This document shows positions 27,920 through 37,043 of a stretch of 64,000 nucleotides of DNA, in pieces. Source of the DNA: Streptomyces sp. SW4. Lineage in GTDB: Bacteria; Actinomycetota; Actinomycetes; Streptomycetales; Streptomycetaceae. The translations under genes were made by a program, and so were the position numbers. The notes beneath the pieces are model-generated. The model worked only from the letters and a program-made list of their open reading frames with translations, had not been told where the DNA came from and made no database searches. Positions within the stretch are counted from its first letter, which is position 1. The number at the start of each line of letters is the position of its first letter. The stretch is taken from positions 4,089,001 to 4,153,000 of the forward strand of contig QKWM01000004.1 in NCBI GenBank assembly GCA_003248315.1, in the 5' to 3' direction.

Positions 27920-28826
27920 TCAGCCGGCCACCTCGTGGGCGTACGGCGGTTCCGCCCCGCCCGTGAACAGGTGACCGCGGCGGCCCGCGCCGCGAACCCC
28001 AGCAGATCCCTCCACCCGTCCGGGCCCAGTGCGGCCAGCGCCCGCGCGTCGAGCGCGTCCCGCACCGCGAGCCCGTGCAGCAGCGCCGCGTTCACCGTGT
28101 CGCCGGCGCCGATGGTGTCGACCACGTCGACCCGCTCGCCCGGCACCGCGTATTCGCCGCCCTCGCGGGTGAACACGGTCAGTCCGTCACCGCCCCGGGT
28201 GACCACGACCGCGGCCGGCCCGGCCGCCAGCCACTCGCGCGGCCCGCCGCCGAGCCACTCGGCGTCCTCGGCGGACAGCTTCAGCAGCGACACCGACGGC
28301 AGCCAGCTCTTGAACCGGGCCCGGTAGGCGTCCGGGTCCGCGATCAGCCCGGCCCGGATGTTCGGGTCCAGCGCCGTGAACAGGCCCGGCCGGCCGCGTC
28401 CCGCATCAGCTCCTCGTACGCGCTCGCCCCCGGCTCCAGCACCAGGGAGCAGGTGCCGAAGGAGACCGCCCGGGTGCCGGGCGGCAGTGCGGCGGGGGCC
28501 GCGAACAGCCGGTCCGCCGTGCCCTCCACGTAGAAGGAGTACGCGGCCGAGCCGTCCTCGCCGACCGTGGCGACCGCGAGCGTCGTCGGCTCGGCGCCGC
28601 GCTGCACGGGGGTGACGTCCACGCCGGTGTCCCGCAGCCGCTCCAGCAGGGCCTCGCCGAAGGCGTCACGGGAGACCCGGGAGCAGAAGGCGACGGGGGA
28701 GCCGAGCCGGCCCAGCGCCACGGCCGTGTTGTACGGTCCGCCGCCGAGTGCCGGGGTCAGCGTGGCCAGGGCACCGGTGCCCTGCGGTACCAGGTCGATC
28801 AGTGCCTCACCGGCGACGACGATCAT
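27920..28826 (-). CDS. PfkB-family sugar kinase (fructokinase-like), frameshifted twice
   Basis: About 302 aa. GGGPYNTAVALGRLGSPVAF near residue 28 and DTIGAGDTVNAALLHGLAV near 235 are the two PfkB signatures; the fold phosphorylates sugars such as fructose using ATP. Frames break at CCC 28384-28386 (RDAAGR to GLFTALDPN) and CCCC 27955-27958 (SRAG to AEPPYAHEVAG, the end). It directly follows the LacI gene on the same strand, with the start overlapping the regulator's end, so the regulator probably controls it in response to the kinase's sugar. Confidence 0.85.
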
Positions 28827-29865
28827 GCGGGGGTTCCTTTCCCGGCCGACTGTTCGGGCAGCCGCACGAGGTGCGGTGGACGAAGGAGCAGGGCAGCCGC
28901 AGCGTCCGGGCGGGCCGGTCCGGCGCGGCGAGGCGTTCGAGCAGCACCTGCACGGCCCGGGCGCCGATGTCCCGGCTGGGCTGGGCGATCGCCGTGAGCC
29001 GGGGCTCGAACAGATCCGCCCAGGCGAAGTCGTCGAAGCAGCACAGGGCGATGTCGCCGGGTACGGACAGACGGCGGTCGCGCAGGGCGCGCAGCGCGCC
29101 GATGGTCATGGCGTTGTTGGCGGTGACGACGGCGGTGGGCGGCGCCGCGAGCGACAGCAGCGCCTCCGTGGCCTTGGCACCGCCGGCGGCCTCGGAGTCG
29201 CCGTGCGCCAGCAGCCGTTCGTCGTACGGCAGCCCGGCCGCCGCCAGTCCGTGCCGGTAGCCGGTGATCCGCTCCCGTGTCGTGCTCAGCCCCGGCCGGC
29301 CGGCGACCAGGCCGATCCGCCGGTGGCCGAGCCCGGCGAGATGAGTGACCAGCCGTGTCGTCGGTTCCGCGCTGTCGGCGCACACCTGGTCGAAGCGGGC
29401 GGCGCCGTCCTCGGGGGCGTCCACGACACGGTCCAGGAGCACCGTCGGCACCCGGTGCCTGCCGAGGTAGGCGAGCAGGTCGCGCGGGTTCGCGGAGGGG
29501 GCGACGATCATGCCGTCCACACGGCGCTCGTGCAGCAGCTGGACGACCTTGCGCTCATGGCCGGGGTCGTCGTGCGGGTCGGCGATGAGAAGCCCGTACC
29601 CGTGCTCCAGGGCGGCCGCCTCGACGCCCTGGAGGATCTCCGTGAAGTAGGGGTTGCTGATCGCCGAGACGGCCAGTCCGATCGACCGGGTCCGGGCGGT
29701 CACCAGGGAGCGGGCGAGGGTGTTGGGGGTGTAGCCGAGTTCCTCGACGGCCTCGAGGACGGCCTGGCGGGTGTGGGGGAGCACCGGCCGGGTGCCGTTC
29801 AGGACGTGCGAGACGGTGGCGACGGAGACGCCGGCGCTCCGTGCGACATCGGCCATGGTCGCCAT
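28823..29865 (-). CDS. LacI-family transcriptional regulator
   Basis: About 347 aa. The N-terminal headpiece MATMADVARSAGVSVATVSHVLNG is a classic LacI helix-turn-helix with hinge NTLARSLVTART, followed by a periplasmic-binding-protein fold (IGLAVSAISNPYFTEILQGVE, GHRRIGLVAGRPG, CCFDDFAWADLFEP). Read as given, the end is ragged and stops at 28807. One extra base in GGG 28856-28858 gives the usual ending SCGCPEQSAGKGTPA and a TGA that overlaps the kinase ATG (ATGA); I adopted that reading. A perfect 34-bp palindrome lies 54 bp upstream of the start. Confidence 0.88.
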
Positions 29866-29918
29866 CGGCGCACCCCCTTCCTTCGGCCGCTGGCGGGGAC
29901 CGTATCCCATTCCCGAGC

Positions 29919-29952
29919 CGGACGTAAACGCTTGCGCAAGCGTTTACGTCCG
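29919..29952. promoter_or_regulatory. 34-bp perfect palindrome, probable LacI operator
   Basis: Half-site CGGACGTAAACGCTTGC followed by its exact complement, centred between 29935 and 29936. The core AACGCTTGCGCAAGCGTT has the central C-G symmetry usual for LacI-family operators. It lies between the lacI gene (minus) and the Rieske gene (plus), so it can control both. Confidence 0.8.
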
Positions 29953-30028
29953 CCCACCCCGCCTCCGGCCGGAGCGGCACCGCTCGTTATCGTCGCCCTG
30001 CACCCGCCCCTGACCAGTGGAGAGACCC

Positions 30029-30454
30029 ATGCCCGGCCGCCCCGCCCCGAGCCGTCGTACCGTCCTGCGGGGCGCCGCCGTCGCACCCGTCGCCGGTCTC
30101 GGAGCCGCCGCCTGCTCCCCGGGCGAGGACACCGCCGGGCCGGCCACGCCGACCGGGCCCGTGGAACTGGGCGGTGAGCAGGAGGTCGCCCGGGGCGGCG
30201 CGAAGCTGTACCGGGACCAGAAGGTGGTGGTCAGCCGGGCCGAGGACGGCTCGCTCACGGCCTACAGCTCGGTCTGCACGCACGCGGGGTGCCCGATGAC
30301 CAAGCTGGAGGGCACCAAGCTGACGTGCTTCTGTCACGGCAGCGAGTTCGACGCCCGGACCGGTGAGGTGCTGCACGCTCCCGCCACGGTGCCGCTGACC
30401 GAGCTGCCGGTCCGGGTGCGGGACGGCAGGATCGTCGCGGGCCCCGAGGCCTGA
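30029..30454 (+). CDS. Tat-exported Rieske (2Fe-2S) lipoprotein
   Basis: 141 aa. A twin-arginine signal (SRRTVLRGAAVAPVAGLG) leads to a lipobox-like GAAAC, so the protein is probably exported folded and lipid-anchored. The Rieske cluster motifs CTHAGC and CFCHGSEF are intact, spaced as usual. It resembles the small stand-alone Rieske proteins of actinomycetes, not the cytochrome bc subunit. ATG 30029 is preferred to GTG 30017 because GGAGAG then sits at normal distance. Confidence 0.88.
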   Translation: MPGRPAPSRRTVLRGAAVAPVAGLGAAACSPGEDTAGPATPTGPVELGGEQEVARGGAKLYRDQKVVVSRAEDGSLTAYSSVCTHAGCPMTKLEGTKLTCFCHGSEFDARTGEVLHAPATVPLTELPVRVRDGRIVAGPEA

Positions 30455-30512
30455 GCGCGCCGGGCGCCGGCGGACGGGCGTCGTCCGGGCCGGGCGCGGC
30501 CCGGACGCCCGC

Positions 30513-31485
30513 TCACTCCCAGTCCCAGCCGATGCCCAGGATCCCCGGACGGACCCGTGGCTCCACCAGGTGCACCGAGTGGTGCCGCCCGCTCAGCTCC
30601 AGCTCCCTGAGCCCCCGCGCGGTGCCGCCGCCGACCGCTGGGTGAACCGGTGGCAGCGCACGGGCAGGGCGCCCGCGTCGAACCGCACCTGGAGCGCGTA
30701 CTGGCCGCCCGCCGCGCCGAACTCGCGGACGCACTCGTGCGACGCGCCCGCCGTGCCGTCCTCCACGCCGTAGCGGAACAGATGCGTGTCCCCGGCCCGC
30801 AACCGGGCGTCGAAGAGCAGTTCGACGACGAGCACGCCGGTCTCGTGGTGCCGGCGGACCCGCCCGGTCCGGCAGTTCTCCAGCGCGTGGACGGCCATCC
30901 GGCCGGGCACACAGCCGGGGTCGCCGTGGTGGACGGCCAGGAACCGGTCGACGCCGTCCCGGTGGGCGCGGACGATCAGCTGCGACTCACGGCCCACCAG
31001 CTCCCGGCGGCCCCGATGAGGACCCGCTCGTGGTGGGCGACGGTGTGCGGCCCGCCGTCCGGAGCGTGGTCCAGCTCGGCCAGCAGCCGGTCCAGGACGC
31101 CCGAGGCCGCCACCTGCGCCCGGTGGGAACGGCAGGCGGCCCCCTGGCCGGACGCGGACGCCCCGGTGTCGGACAGCAGCCGGATCAGCGACTCCTCCGG
31201 CAGGTCGAGGATCTCCTCCAGCGCCCGCACCGCCCGCAGCGACTCGGGGCGCTGCGGACGCCGGGCCCCCTGCTGCCAGTAGCTGAGGCTCGTGACGCCC
31301 ACCGTCACCCCGTGCCGGGACAGGTGGTGCTGCACGCGCTGCAACGGCAGGCCCCGCGCGGCGATCGCGGCGCGCAGGGCGACGTGGAAGGGCCCGCCGC
31401 GCAGGACGGAGTCGAGTTCCGCCGCGGCGGGGTCCGCGTCCGGCGGGGCGTGCTGGACGTCCGCGTGCTGTGTGGCGTGCGGCAT
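30513..31485 (-). CDS. Helix-turn-helix protein of unknown role, frameshifted twice
   Basis: About 324 aa after restoring one base at CCC 31003-31005 and GGG 30640-30642. The N-terminal part is XRE-like (VALRAAIAARGLPLQRVQHHLSRHG, then SLSYWQQGARRPQRPESLRA). The C-terminal half, LVVELLFDARLRAGDTHLFR through GLRELELSGRHHSVHLVEPRVRPG to the acidic end GIGWDWE, is a beta-rich domain I do not recognise. It is divergent from uvrC with a 310-bp gap. ATG at 31485 is used. Whether it regulates uvrC is unknown. Confidence 0.75.
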
Positions 31486-31795
31486 GCAGGGGCCTTTCTG
31501 TGAAGGTTCACCACGGCTGGTCAGACCGTTCGACGCCGAAGCCCCGGAGCCGGCCGCCCCCGGCGCGGCGCGGACGCGTCTTCACATCCGTACGCCGCCG
31601 TTCAGGGCCCCGAGGTCCCCCGCATTGAAGCGTGCCGCCCAGGCCCCGACAACACCTCCGGCGGGACGCGGCCGGTCCTCTGGCCGAGATCGCACGGGCC
31701 GACCGGCGGGCCGGGGCGGGCGTGATCCACAGGCGCCGCGGGGTGTCGTCCACAGGCCCGCCGGAGTGTCGGTCGTCGCCAGTAGGGTGTGAGTC
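31486..31795. other. Divergent gap between HTH gene and uvrC
   Basis: 310 bp. Apart from the uvrC promoter at its right end I see only GC-rich sequence with GTCCACAGG repeated at 31727-31760 (GATCCACAGG and GTCCACAGG). No gene is supported. Confidence 0.5.
31766..31788 (+). promoter_or_regulatory. PafBC / RecA-NDp-type promoter of uvrC, probably leaderless
   Basis: GTGTCGGTC (31766-31774), eight bases, TAGGGT (31783-31788): seven of nine positions of TTGTCRGTG and a full TANNNT at the exact N8 spacing. As at uvrB, just seven bases separate the -10 from ATG 31796 and there is no ribosome binding site. Confidence 0.65.
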
Positions 31796-33895
31796 ATGGC
31801 CGACCCCTCCAGCTACCGCCCCAGTCCGGGACAGATCCCGGACTCCCCCGGGGTGTACAGGTTCCGGGACGAGCACCGCCGGGTGATCTACGTCGGAAAG
31901 GCGAAGAGCCTGCGCCAGCGCCTGGCGAACTACTTCCAGGACGTGGCGAACCTCCACCCGCGCACCCGGACCATGGTCACCACCGCCGCGTCCGTGGAGT
32001 GGACGGTGGTGTCCACGGAGGTCGAGGCCCTGCAGCTGGAGTACTCCTGGATCAAGGAGTACGACCCCCGCTTCAACGTCAAGTACCGCGACGACAAGAG
32101 CTACCCGTACCTCGCGGTGACGATGAACGAGGAGTACCCGCGCGTGCAGGTCATGCGCGGCCACAAGAAGAAGGGCGTGCGCTATTTCGGGCCGTACGCG
32201 CACGCGTGGGCGATCCGCGACACGGTCGACCTGCTGCTGCGCGTCTTCCCGGTCCGCACCTGCTCGGCCGGGGTCTTCAAGAACGCCGCCCGCACCGGCC
32301 GCCCCTGCCTCCTCGGCTACATCGGCAAGTGCTCCGCGCCCTGCGTCGAGCGCGTCTCGGCCGAGGAGCACCGGGAGCTGGCCGAGGAGTTCTGCGACTT
32401 CATGGCCGGCCGCACCGGCACCTATCTGCGCCGCCTGGAGAAGCAGATGGCCGAGGCCGCCGAGGAGATGGAGTACGAGCGGGCGGCCCGCCTGCGCGAC
32501 GACATCGGCGCCCTGAAGAAGGCCATGGAGAAGAACGCGGTCGTCCTGGCCGACGCCACCGACGCCGATCTGATCGCCGTCGCCGAGGACGAGCTGGAGG
32601 CGGCCGTCCAGATCTTCCACGTGCGCGGCGGACGGGTGCGCGGCCAGCGCGGCTGGGTCACCGACAAGGTGGAGGAGATCACCACCGGCGCCCTGGTCGA
32701 GCACGCCCTCCAGCAGCTGTACGGCGAGGAGAGCGGCGACGCCGTCCCCAAGGAGGTGCTGGTCCCGGCGCTGCCCGACCCGGTGGAGCCGGTGCAGGAG
32801 TGGCTGGCCGGCCGGCGCGGCTCCGGCGTGTCCCTGCGCATCCCGCAGCGCGGCGACAAGAAGGCCCTGATGGAGACCGTGCAGCGCAACGCGCAGCAGG
32901 CGCTCGCCCTGCACAAGACCAAGCGGGCCTCCGACCTGACCACCCGCTCGCGCGCCCTGGAGGAGATCGCCGACGCCCTCGGCCTGGACAGCGCCCCGCT
33001 TCGCGTCGAGTGCTACGACATCTCCCACCTCCAGGGCGAGGACGTGGTCGCCTCCATGGTCGTCTTCGAGGACGGCCTGGCCCGCAAGAGCGAGTACCGG
33101 CGCTTCCAGATCAAGGGCCGCGCCGGGGACACGCAGATCTGGCACGGCACCGGCCAGGACGACGTCCGGTCCATGCACGAGGTGATCACCCGCCGCTTCC
33201 GGCGCTACCTCGCCGAGAAGGAGCGGACCGGCGAGTGGACGGAGGACGGACAGCCGCCCGACGGCGAGGCCGTGAACGGCACCGACGCGCTCAAGGACGA
33301 CGACGGCCGCCCAAGCGCTTCGCCTACCCGCCGCAGCTCGTCGTCGTGGACGGCGGGAAGCCGCAGGTGGCCGCCGCGCAGCGGGCCCTGGACGAGCTGG
33401 GCATCGACGACGTCGCGGTGTGCGGCCTGGCCAAGCGGCTGGAGGAGGTCTGGCTCCCCGGCGAGGACGACCCGGTGGTCCTGCCCCGCACCAGCGAGGG
33501 CCTGTACCTGCTGCAGCGCGTCCGTGACGAGGCGCACCGCTTCGCGATCACCTATCAGCGCTCCAAGCGCTCCCGGCGCATCCGTTCCAGCCCCTGGACG
33601 ACGTGCCGGGCCTCGGCGAGACCCGCAAGCAGGCGCTGATCAAACACTTCGGATCGGTGAAGCGGCTCCGGTCCGCGACCCTCGACCAGATCTGCGAGGT
33701 TCCCGGCATAGGCCGCAAGACGGCCGAGACCGTCCTCGCGGCCTTCGCCGCCGCGGCCCGGCCGCACCCGCCGTGAACACGGCGACCGGAGAGATCATGG
33801 AAGACGAGGACGGGGCGCCCGAGACGACGGCGGACGCCCCGGGGGAACCCGTGACCGCGGGCTTCCCGGACGAACGACGGGGGCAGGAGAGATGA
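31796..33895 (+). CDS. uvrC: Excinuclease ABC subunit C, frameshifted three times
   Basis: About 700 aa. UvrC makes both incisions in excision repair. The GIY-YIG domain is at the N-terminus (PGVYRFRDEHRRVIYVGKAKSLR), then the Cys cluster C-S-A...GYIGKCSAPC, the UVR motif (MEYERAARLRDDIGALKKAME), the RNase-H-like endonuclease domain (RVECYDISHLQGEDVVASMV) and a HhH end (VPGLGETRKQALIKHFGS, VPGIGRKTAETV). Frames break at 33310-33312, 33591-33594 and 33757-33759. With the last restored the protein continues PAAPAVNTATGEIMEDEDG to a TGA that overlaps the rapZ start; as given it would stop at 33776. Confidence 0.93.
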   Translation: MADPSSYRPSPGQIPDSPGVYRFRDEHRRVIYVGKAKSLRQRLANYFQDVANLHPRTRTMVTTAASVEWTVVSTEVEALQLEYSWIKEYDPRFNVKYRDDKSYPYLAVTMNEEYPRVQVMRGHKKKGVRYFGPYAHAWAIRDTVDLLLRVFPVRTCSAGVFKNAARTGRPCLLGYIGKCSAPCVERVSAEEHRELAEEFCDFMAGRTGTYLRRLEKQMAEAAEEMEYERAARLRDDIGALKKAMEKNAVVLADATDADLIAVAEDELEAAVQIFHVRGGRVRGQRGWVTDKVEEITTGALVEHALQQLYGEESGDAVPKEVLVPALPDPVEPVQEWLAGRRGSGVSLRIPQRGDKKALMETVQRNAQQALALHKTKRASDLTTRSRALEEIADALGLDSAPLRVECYDISHLQGEDVVASMVVFEDGLARKSEYRRFQIKGRAGDTQIWHGTGQDDVRSMHEVITRRFRRYLAEKERTGEWTEDGQPPDGEAVNGTDALKDDDGRPSASPTRRSSSSWTAGSRRWPPRSGPWTSWASTTSRCAAWPSGWRRSGSPARTTRWSCPAPARACTCCSASVTRRTASRSPISAPSAPGASVPAPGRRAGPRRDPQAGADQTLRIGEAAPVRDPRPDLRGSRHRPQDGRDRPRGLRRRGPAAPAVNTATGEIMEDEDGAPETTADAPGEPVTAGFPDERRGQER

Positions 33896-34977
33896 CCGAG
33901 CACGACGCACACCCCACAGCCGAACCGGCCCGCGCCGAGGGCACGCCCGGCGCCACCCCCGCGCCCGACCCGGCGCACGGCGCCCCGGCGCCCGCCGGGA
34001 CCCGGGCGGACACGACACCACCGCCGTGGACACGCCCCGGGCGAGGCGCCCGGCGGACGCGGCCACGACGACGGAGACCACGTGAGCACGGGCAAGGACA
34101 CCAACGGCGCCGACGCGGCCATCCCCGAACTGGTGATCATCTCGGGCATGTCCGGGGCCGGCCGGTCGACGGCGGCCAAGTGCCTGGAGGACCTCGGCTG
34201 GTTCGTCGTCGACAACCTGCCGCCCGCGCTGATCCCCACGATGGTCGAGCTCGGCGCCCGCTCGCAGGGGAACGTGGCCAGGATCGCGGTCGTCGTCGAC
34301 GTCCGCGGCCGGCGCTTCTTCGACGCCCTGCGCGAGTCCCTCGCGGACCTCGACGCGCGCGGCGTCACCCGGCGCATCGTCTTCCTGGAGTCCTCCGACG
34401 AGGCCCTGGTCCGCCGCTTCGAGTCGGTGCGCCGCCCGCACCCCTCCAGGGCGACGGCCGCATCGTCGACGGCATCGCCGCCGAGCGGGAGCTGCTGCGC
34501 GAGCTGCGCGGCGACGCCGACCTGGTGATCGACACCTCCAGCCTCAACGTGCACGAGCTGCGCGCCAAGATGGACGCCCAGTTCGCCGGCGAGGAGGAGC
34601 CCGAGCTGCGGGCCACGGTGATGTCCTTCGGCTTCAAGTACGGCCTCCCGGTCGACGCCGACCTGGTCGTGGACATGCGGTTCCTGCCCAACCCGCACTG
34701 GGTGCCGGAGCTGCGTCCCTTCACCGGCCTCAACGAGGAGGTGTCGGCGTACGTCCTCAACCAGCCCGGCGCGAAGGAGTTCCTCGACCGCTACGCCGAG
34801 CTGCTCCAGCTCGTTGCCGCGGGCTACCGTCGTGAGGGCAAGCGCTATGTGACCATCGCCGTGGGATGCACGGGCGGCAAGCACCGTTCCGTGGCCATGT
34901 CGGAGAAGCTCGCCGCCCGGCTCGCCGCGGAAGGCGTGGAGACGGTGGTCGTCCACCGGGACATGGGACGGGAATGA
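33892..34977 (+). CDS. rapZ: RapZ-family nucleotide-binding protein, frameshifted
   Basis: About 362 aa. The conserved core starts near 34082 (VSTGKDTNG...IPELVIISGMSGAGRSTAAKC, Walker A) and has the second motif DVRGRRFFDALRESLADLD and the C-terminal RNA-binding domain ending TIAVGCTGGKHRSVAMSEKL. The core frame breaks at CCCC 34441-34444. ATG 33892 overlaps uvrC's TGA and has GGAG upstream; from it an acidic Pro/Ala-rich extension of about 64 residues reaches the core if bases are restored near 33997-33999 and 34035-34041. The alternative is a start at GTG 34082. In enterics RapZ controls GlmS synthesis; the Gram-positive role is less clear. Confidence 0.88.
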   Translation: MTEHDAHPTAEPARAEGTPGATPAPDPAHGAPAPAGTRADTTPPPWTRPGRGARRTRPRRRRPREHGQGHQRRRRGHPRTGDHLGHVRGRPVDGGQVPGGPRLVRRRQPAARADPHDGRARRPLAGERGQDRGRRRRPRPALLRRPARVPRGPRRARRHPAHRLPGVLRRGPGPPLRVGAPPAPLQGDGRIVDGIAAERELLRELRGDADLVIDTSSLNVHELRAKMDAQFAGEEEPELRATVMSFGFKYGLPVDADLVVDMRFLPNPHWVPELRPFTGLNEEVSAYVLNQPGAKEFLDRYAELLQLVAAGYRREGKRYVTIAVGCTGGKHRSVAMSEKLAARLAAEGVETVVVHRDMGRE

Positions 34978-36064
34978 CCGAACGTACACCGCGGCTGAGC
35001 AGGCTGCGCAGGGTGGTGCCCGAGGGGCGCGGCGGCCGGGGCGGCGGTGCCCGCACCGGCCGGGCCGCCGAGGCGCGTGGCGGCCGGCCACGCCGCCGGG
35101 GCACCCAGCCCAAGGTCGTCGCGCTGGGCGGCGGCATGGGCCTGTCCGCCTCGCTCGCCGCACTGCGCCGGATCACCGGCGACCTCACCGCCGTCGTCAC
35201 GGTGGCCGACGACGGCGGCTCCAGCGGGCGGCTGCGCGACGAGCTGGGCGTGCTGCCGCCCGGTGACCTGCGCAAGGCGCTGGCCGCGCTGTGCGGCGAC
35301 GACGACTGGGGCCAGACCTGGGCCCGCGTCATCCAGCACCGCTTCCAGTCCCGGGCGAGATGCACGGCCACGCGGTCGGCAACCTGCTGATCGTCGCCCT
35401 GTGGGAGCAGCTCGGCGACCATGTCCAGGCCCTGGACCTGGTCGGCAAGCTGCTCGGCGCGCACGGGCGGGTGCTGCCCATGTCGGCCGTGCCGCTGGAG
35501 CTCCAGGCACTGGTCCGCGGCCACGATCCGGAACGGCCCGAGGACGTCGACACCGTCCGCGGCCAGGCGACCGTCGCCCTGACCCCCGGCGAGGTGCAGT
35601 CCGTGCACCTGGTGCCCGCCGACCCGCCCGCCGTGCCCGAGGCGGTCGAGGCCGTCCTGGACGCGGACTGGGTGGTGCTCGGCCCCGGCTCGTGGTTCTC
35701 CTCGGTCATCCCGCATCTGCTGGTGCCCGATCTCCTGGACGCCCTCACCGAGACCAAGGCGCGCCGGGTGCTCTCCCTGAACCTCGCCCCGCAGCCCGGA
35801 GAAACCGAGGGCTTCTCCCCGCAGCGTCATTTGGAGGTTTTGGGACGACACGCCCCTAAACTCGCCCTGGACGTGGTGCTGGCCGACGAGGCTGCCGTGC
35901 CCGACCGGGACTCGCTGACCGACGCCGCCAAGCGGTTCGGCGCCGCGGTCGAGCTGGCTCCGGTGGCCCGGACCGACGGGACCCCGAGGCACGACCCGGA
36001 GCTGCTGGCCGCCGCGTACGACCGTATTTTTCGGATGCATGGAAGGATCGGCCCATGGCGATGA
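34974..36064 (+). CDS. yvcK: YvcK/CofD-like protein, frameshifted
   Basis: About 363 aa. The UDP-sugar-binding fold begins VVALGGGMGLSASLAALRRIT, then VADDGGSSGRLRDELGVLPPGDLR and VLGPGSWFSSVIPHLLVP. YvcK is needed for gluconeogenic growth and cell shape in Bacillus and binds UDP-GlcNAc. The frame breaks at CCC 35350-35352 (HRFQS to PGEMHGHAVGNLL). A basic, Gly/Arg-rich N-terminal stretch of about 40 residues precedes the fold. ATG 34974 overlaps the rapZ stop (ATGA) and whiA starts inside its last codons. Confidence 0.92.
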
Positions 36065-37043
36065 CGGCAGCGGTGAAGGACGAGATCTCCCGGCTCCCCG
36101 TCACCCGGACCTGCTGCAGAAAGGCCGAGGTGTCGGCCATCCTGCGGTTCGCCGGCGGCCTCCACCTGGTCAGCGGGCGCATCGTGATCGAGGCGGAGCT
36201 GGACACCTCGATGGCGGCCCGCCGGCTCAAGCGGGACATCCTGGAGATCTTCGGCCACGGTTCCGAGCTGATCGTGATGGCGCCGGGCGGGCTGCGCCGC
36301 GGGTCGCGTTACGTCGTCCGGGTGGTCGCGGGCGGTGACCAGCTGGCCCGCCAGACCGGCCTCGTCGACGGGCGGGGCAGGCCGATCCGAGGGCTGCCCC
36401 GCAGGTGGTCTCGGGGGCCACCTGCGACGCCGAGGCCGCCTGGCGCGGTGCCTTCCTGGCGCACGGTTCGCTCACCGAGCCCGGCCGCTCCTCCTCCCTG
36501 GAGGTGACCTGCCCCGGTCCCGAGGCGGCGCTCGCCCTGGTCGGCGCGGCGCGCCGGCTGTCGATCGCCGCGAAGGCCCGCGAGGTGCGGGGAGTGGACC
36601 GGGTCGTGGTCCGGGACGGCGACGCGATCGGGGCTCTGCTGACCCGGCTCGGCGCGCATGACTCGGTGCTGGCCTGGGAGGAGCGCCGGATGCGGCGCGA
36701 GGTGCGGGCCACCGCCAACCGCCTCGCCAACTTCGACGACGCCAACCTGCGGCGGTCCGCCCGGGCGGCGGTCGCCGCCGGTGCCCGGGTGCAGCGGGCG
36801 CTGGAGATCCTCGGTGAGGACGTGCCGGAGCACCTGGCGGCCGCCGGGCGGCTGCGCATGGAGCACAAGCAGGCGTCCCTGGAGGAGCTGGGCGCGCTCG
36901 CCGACCCGCCGCTGACGAAGGACGCGGTCGCGGGGCGGATCCGGCGGCTGCTGGCCATGGCCGACAAGCGTGCGGCGGATCTCGGTATCCCGGGCACGGA
37001 GGCGAACCTCTCCGAGGAACTGGCCGACAATCTCGCGGGGTGA
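36055..37043 (+). CDS. whiA: Sporulation regulator WhiA, frameshifted
   Basis: About 329 aa. N-terminal LAGLIDADG-like domain (CCRKAEVSAILRFAGGLHLVSG, then AFLAHGSLTEPGRSSSLEVTC) and a C-terminal helix-turn-helix (LADPPLTKDAVAGRIRRLLAMAD) with the family helix NRLANFDDANLRRSARAA between. WhiA works with WhiB at promoters of sporulation-septation genes such as ftsZ. The frame breaks at CCCC 36397-36400 (RGL to PPQVVSGATCDAEAA). ATG 36055 lies ten bases inside yvcK, so translation is coupled along uvrC-rapZ-yvcK-whiA. Confidence 0.95.

Noticed and set aside
12860..31800. LexA (SOS) boxes ahead of uvrA, uvrB, uvrC
   Set aside because: No GAAC-N4-GTTC-type palindrome was found in the three upstream regions; the TTGTCRGTG-N8-TANNNT motif explains them better.
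31796..33776. Shorter UvrC ending at 33776
   Set aside because: Repairing the run at 33757 extends the protein into a sensible acidic tail whose stop overlaps the rapZ start.
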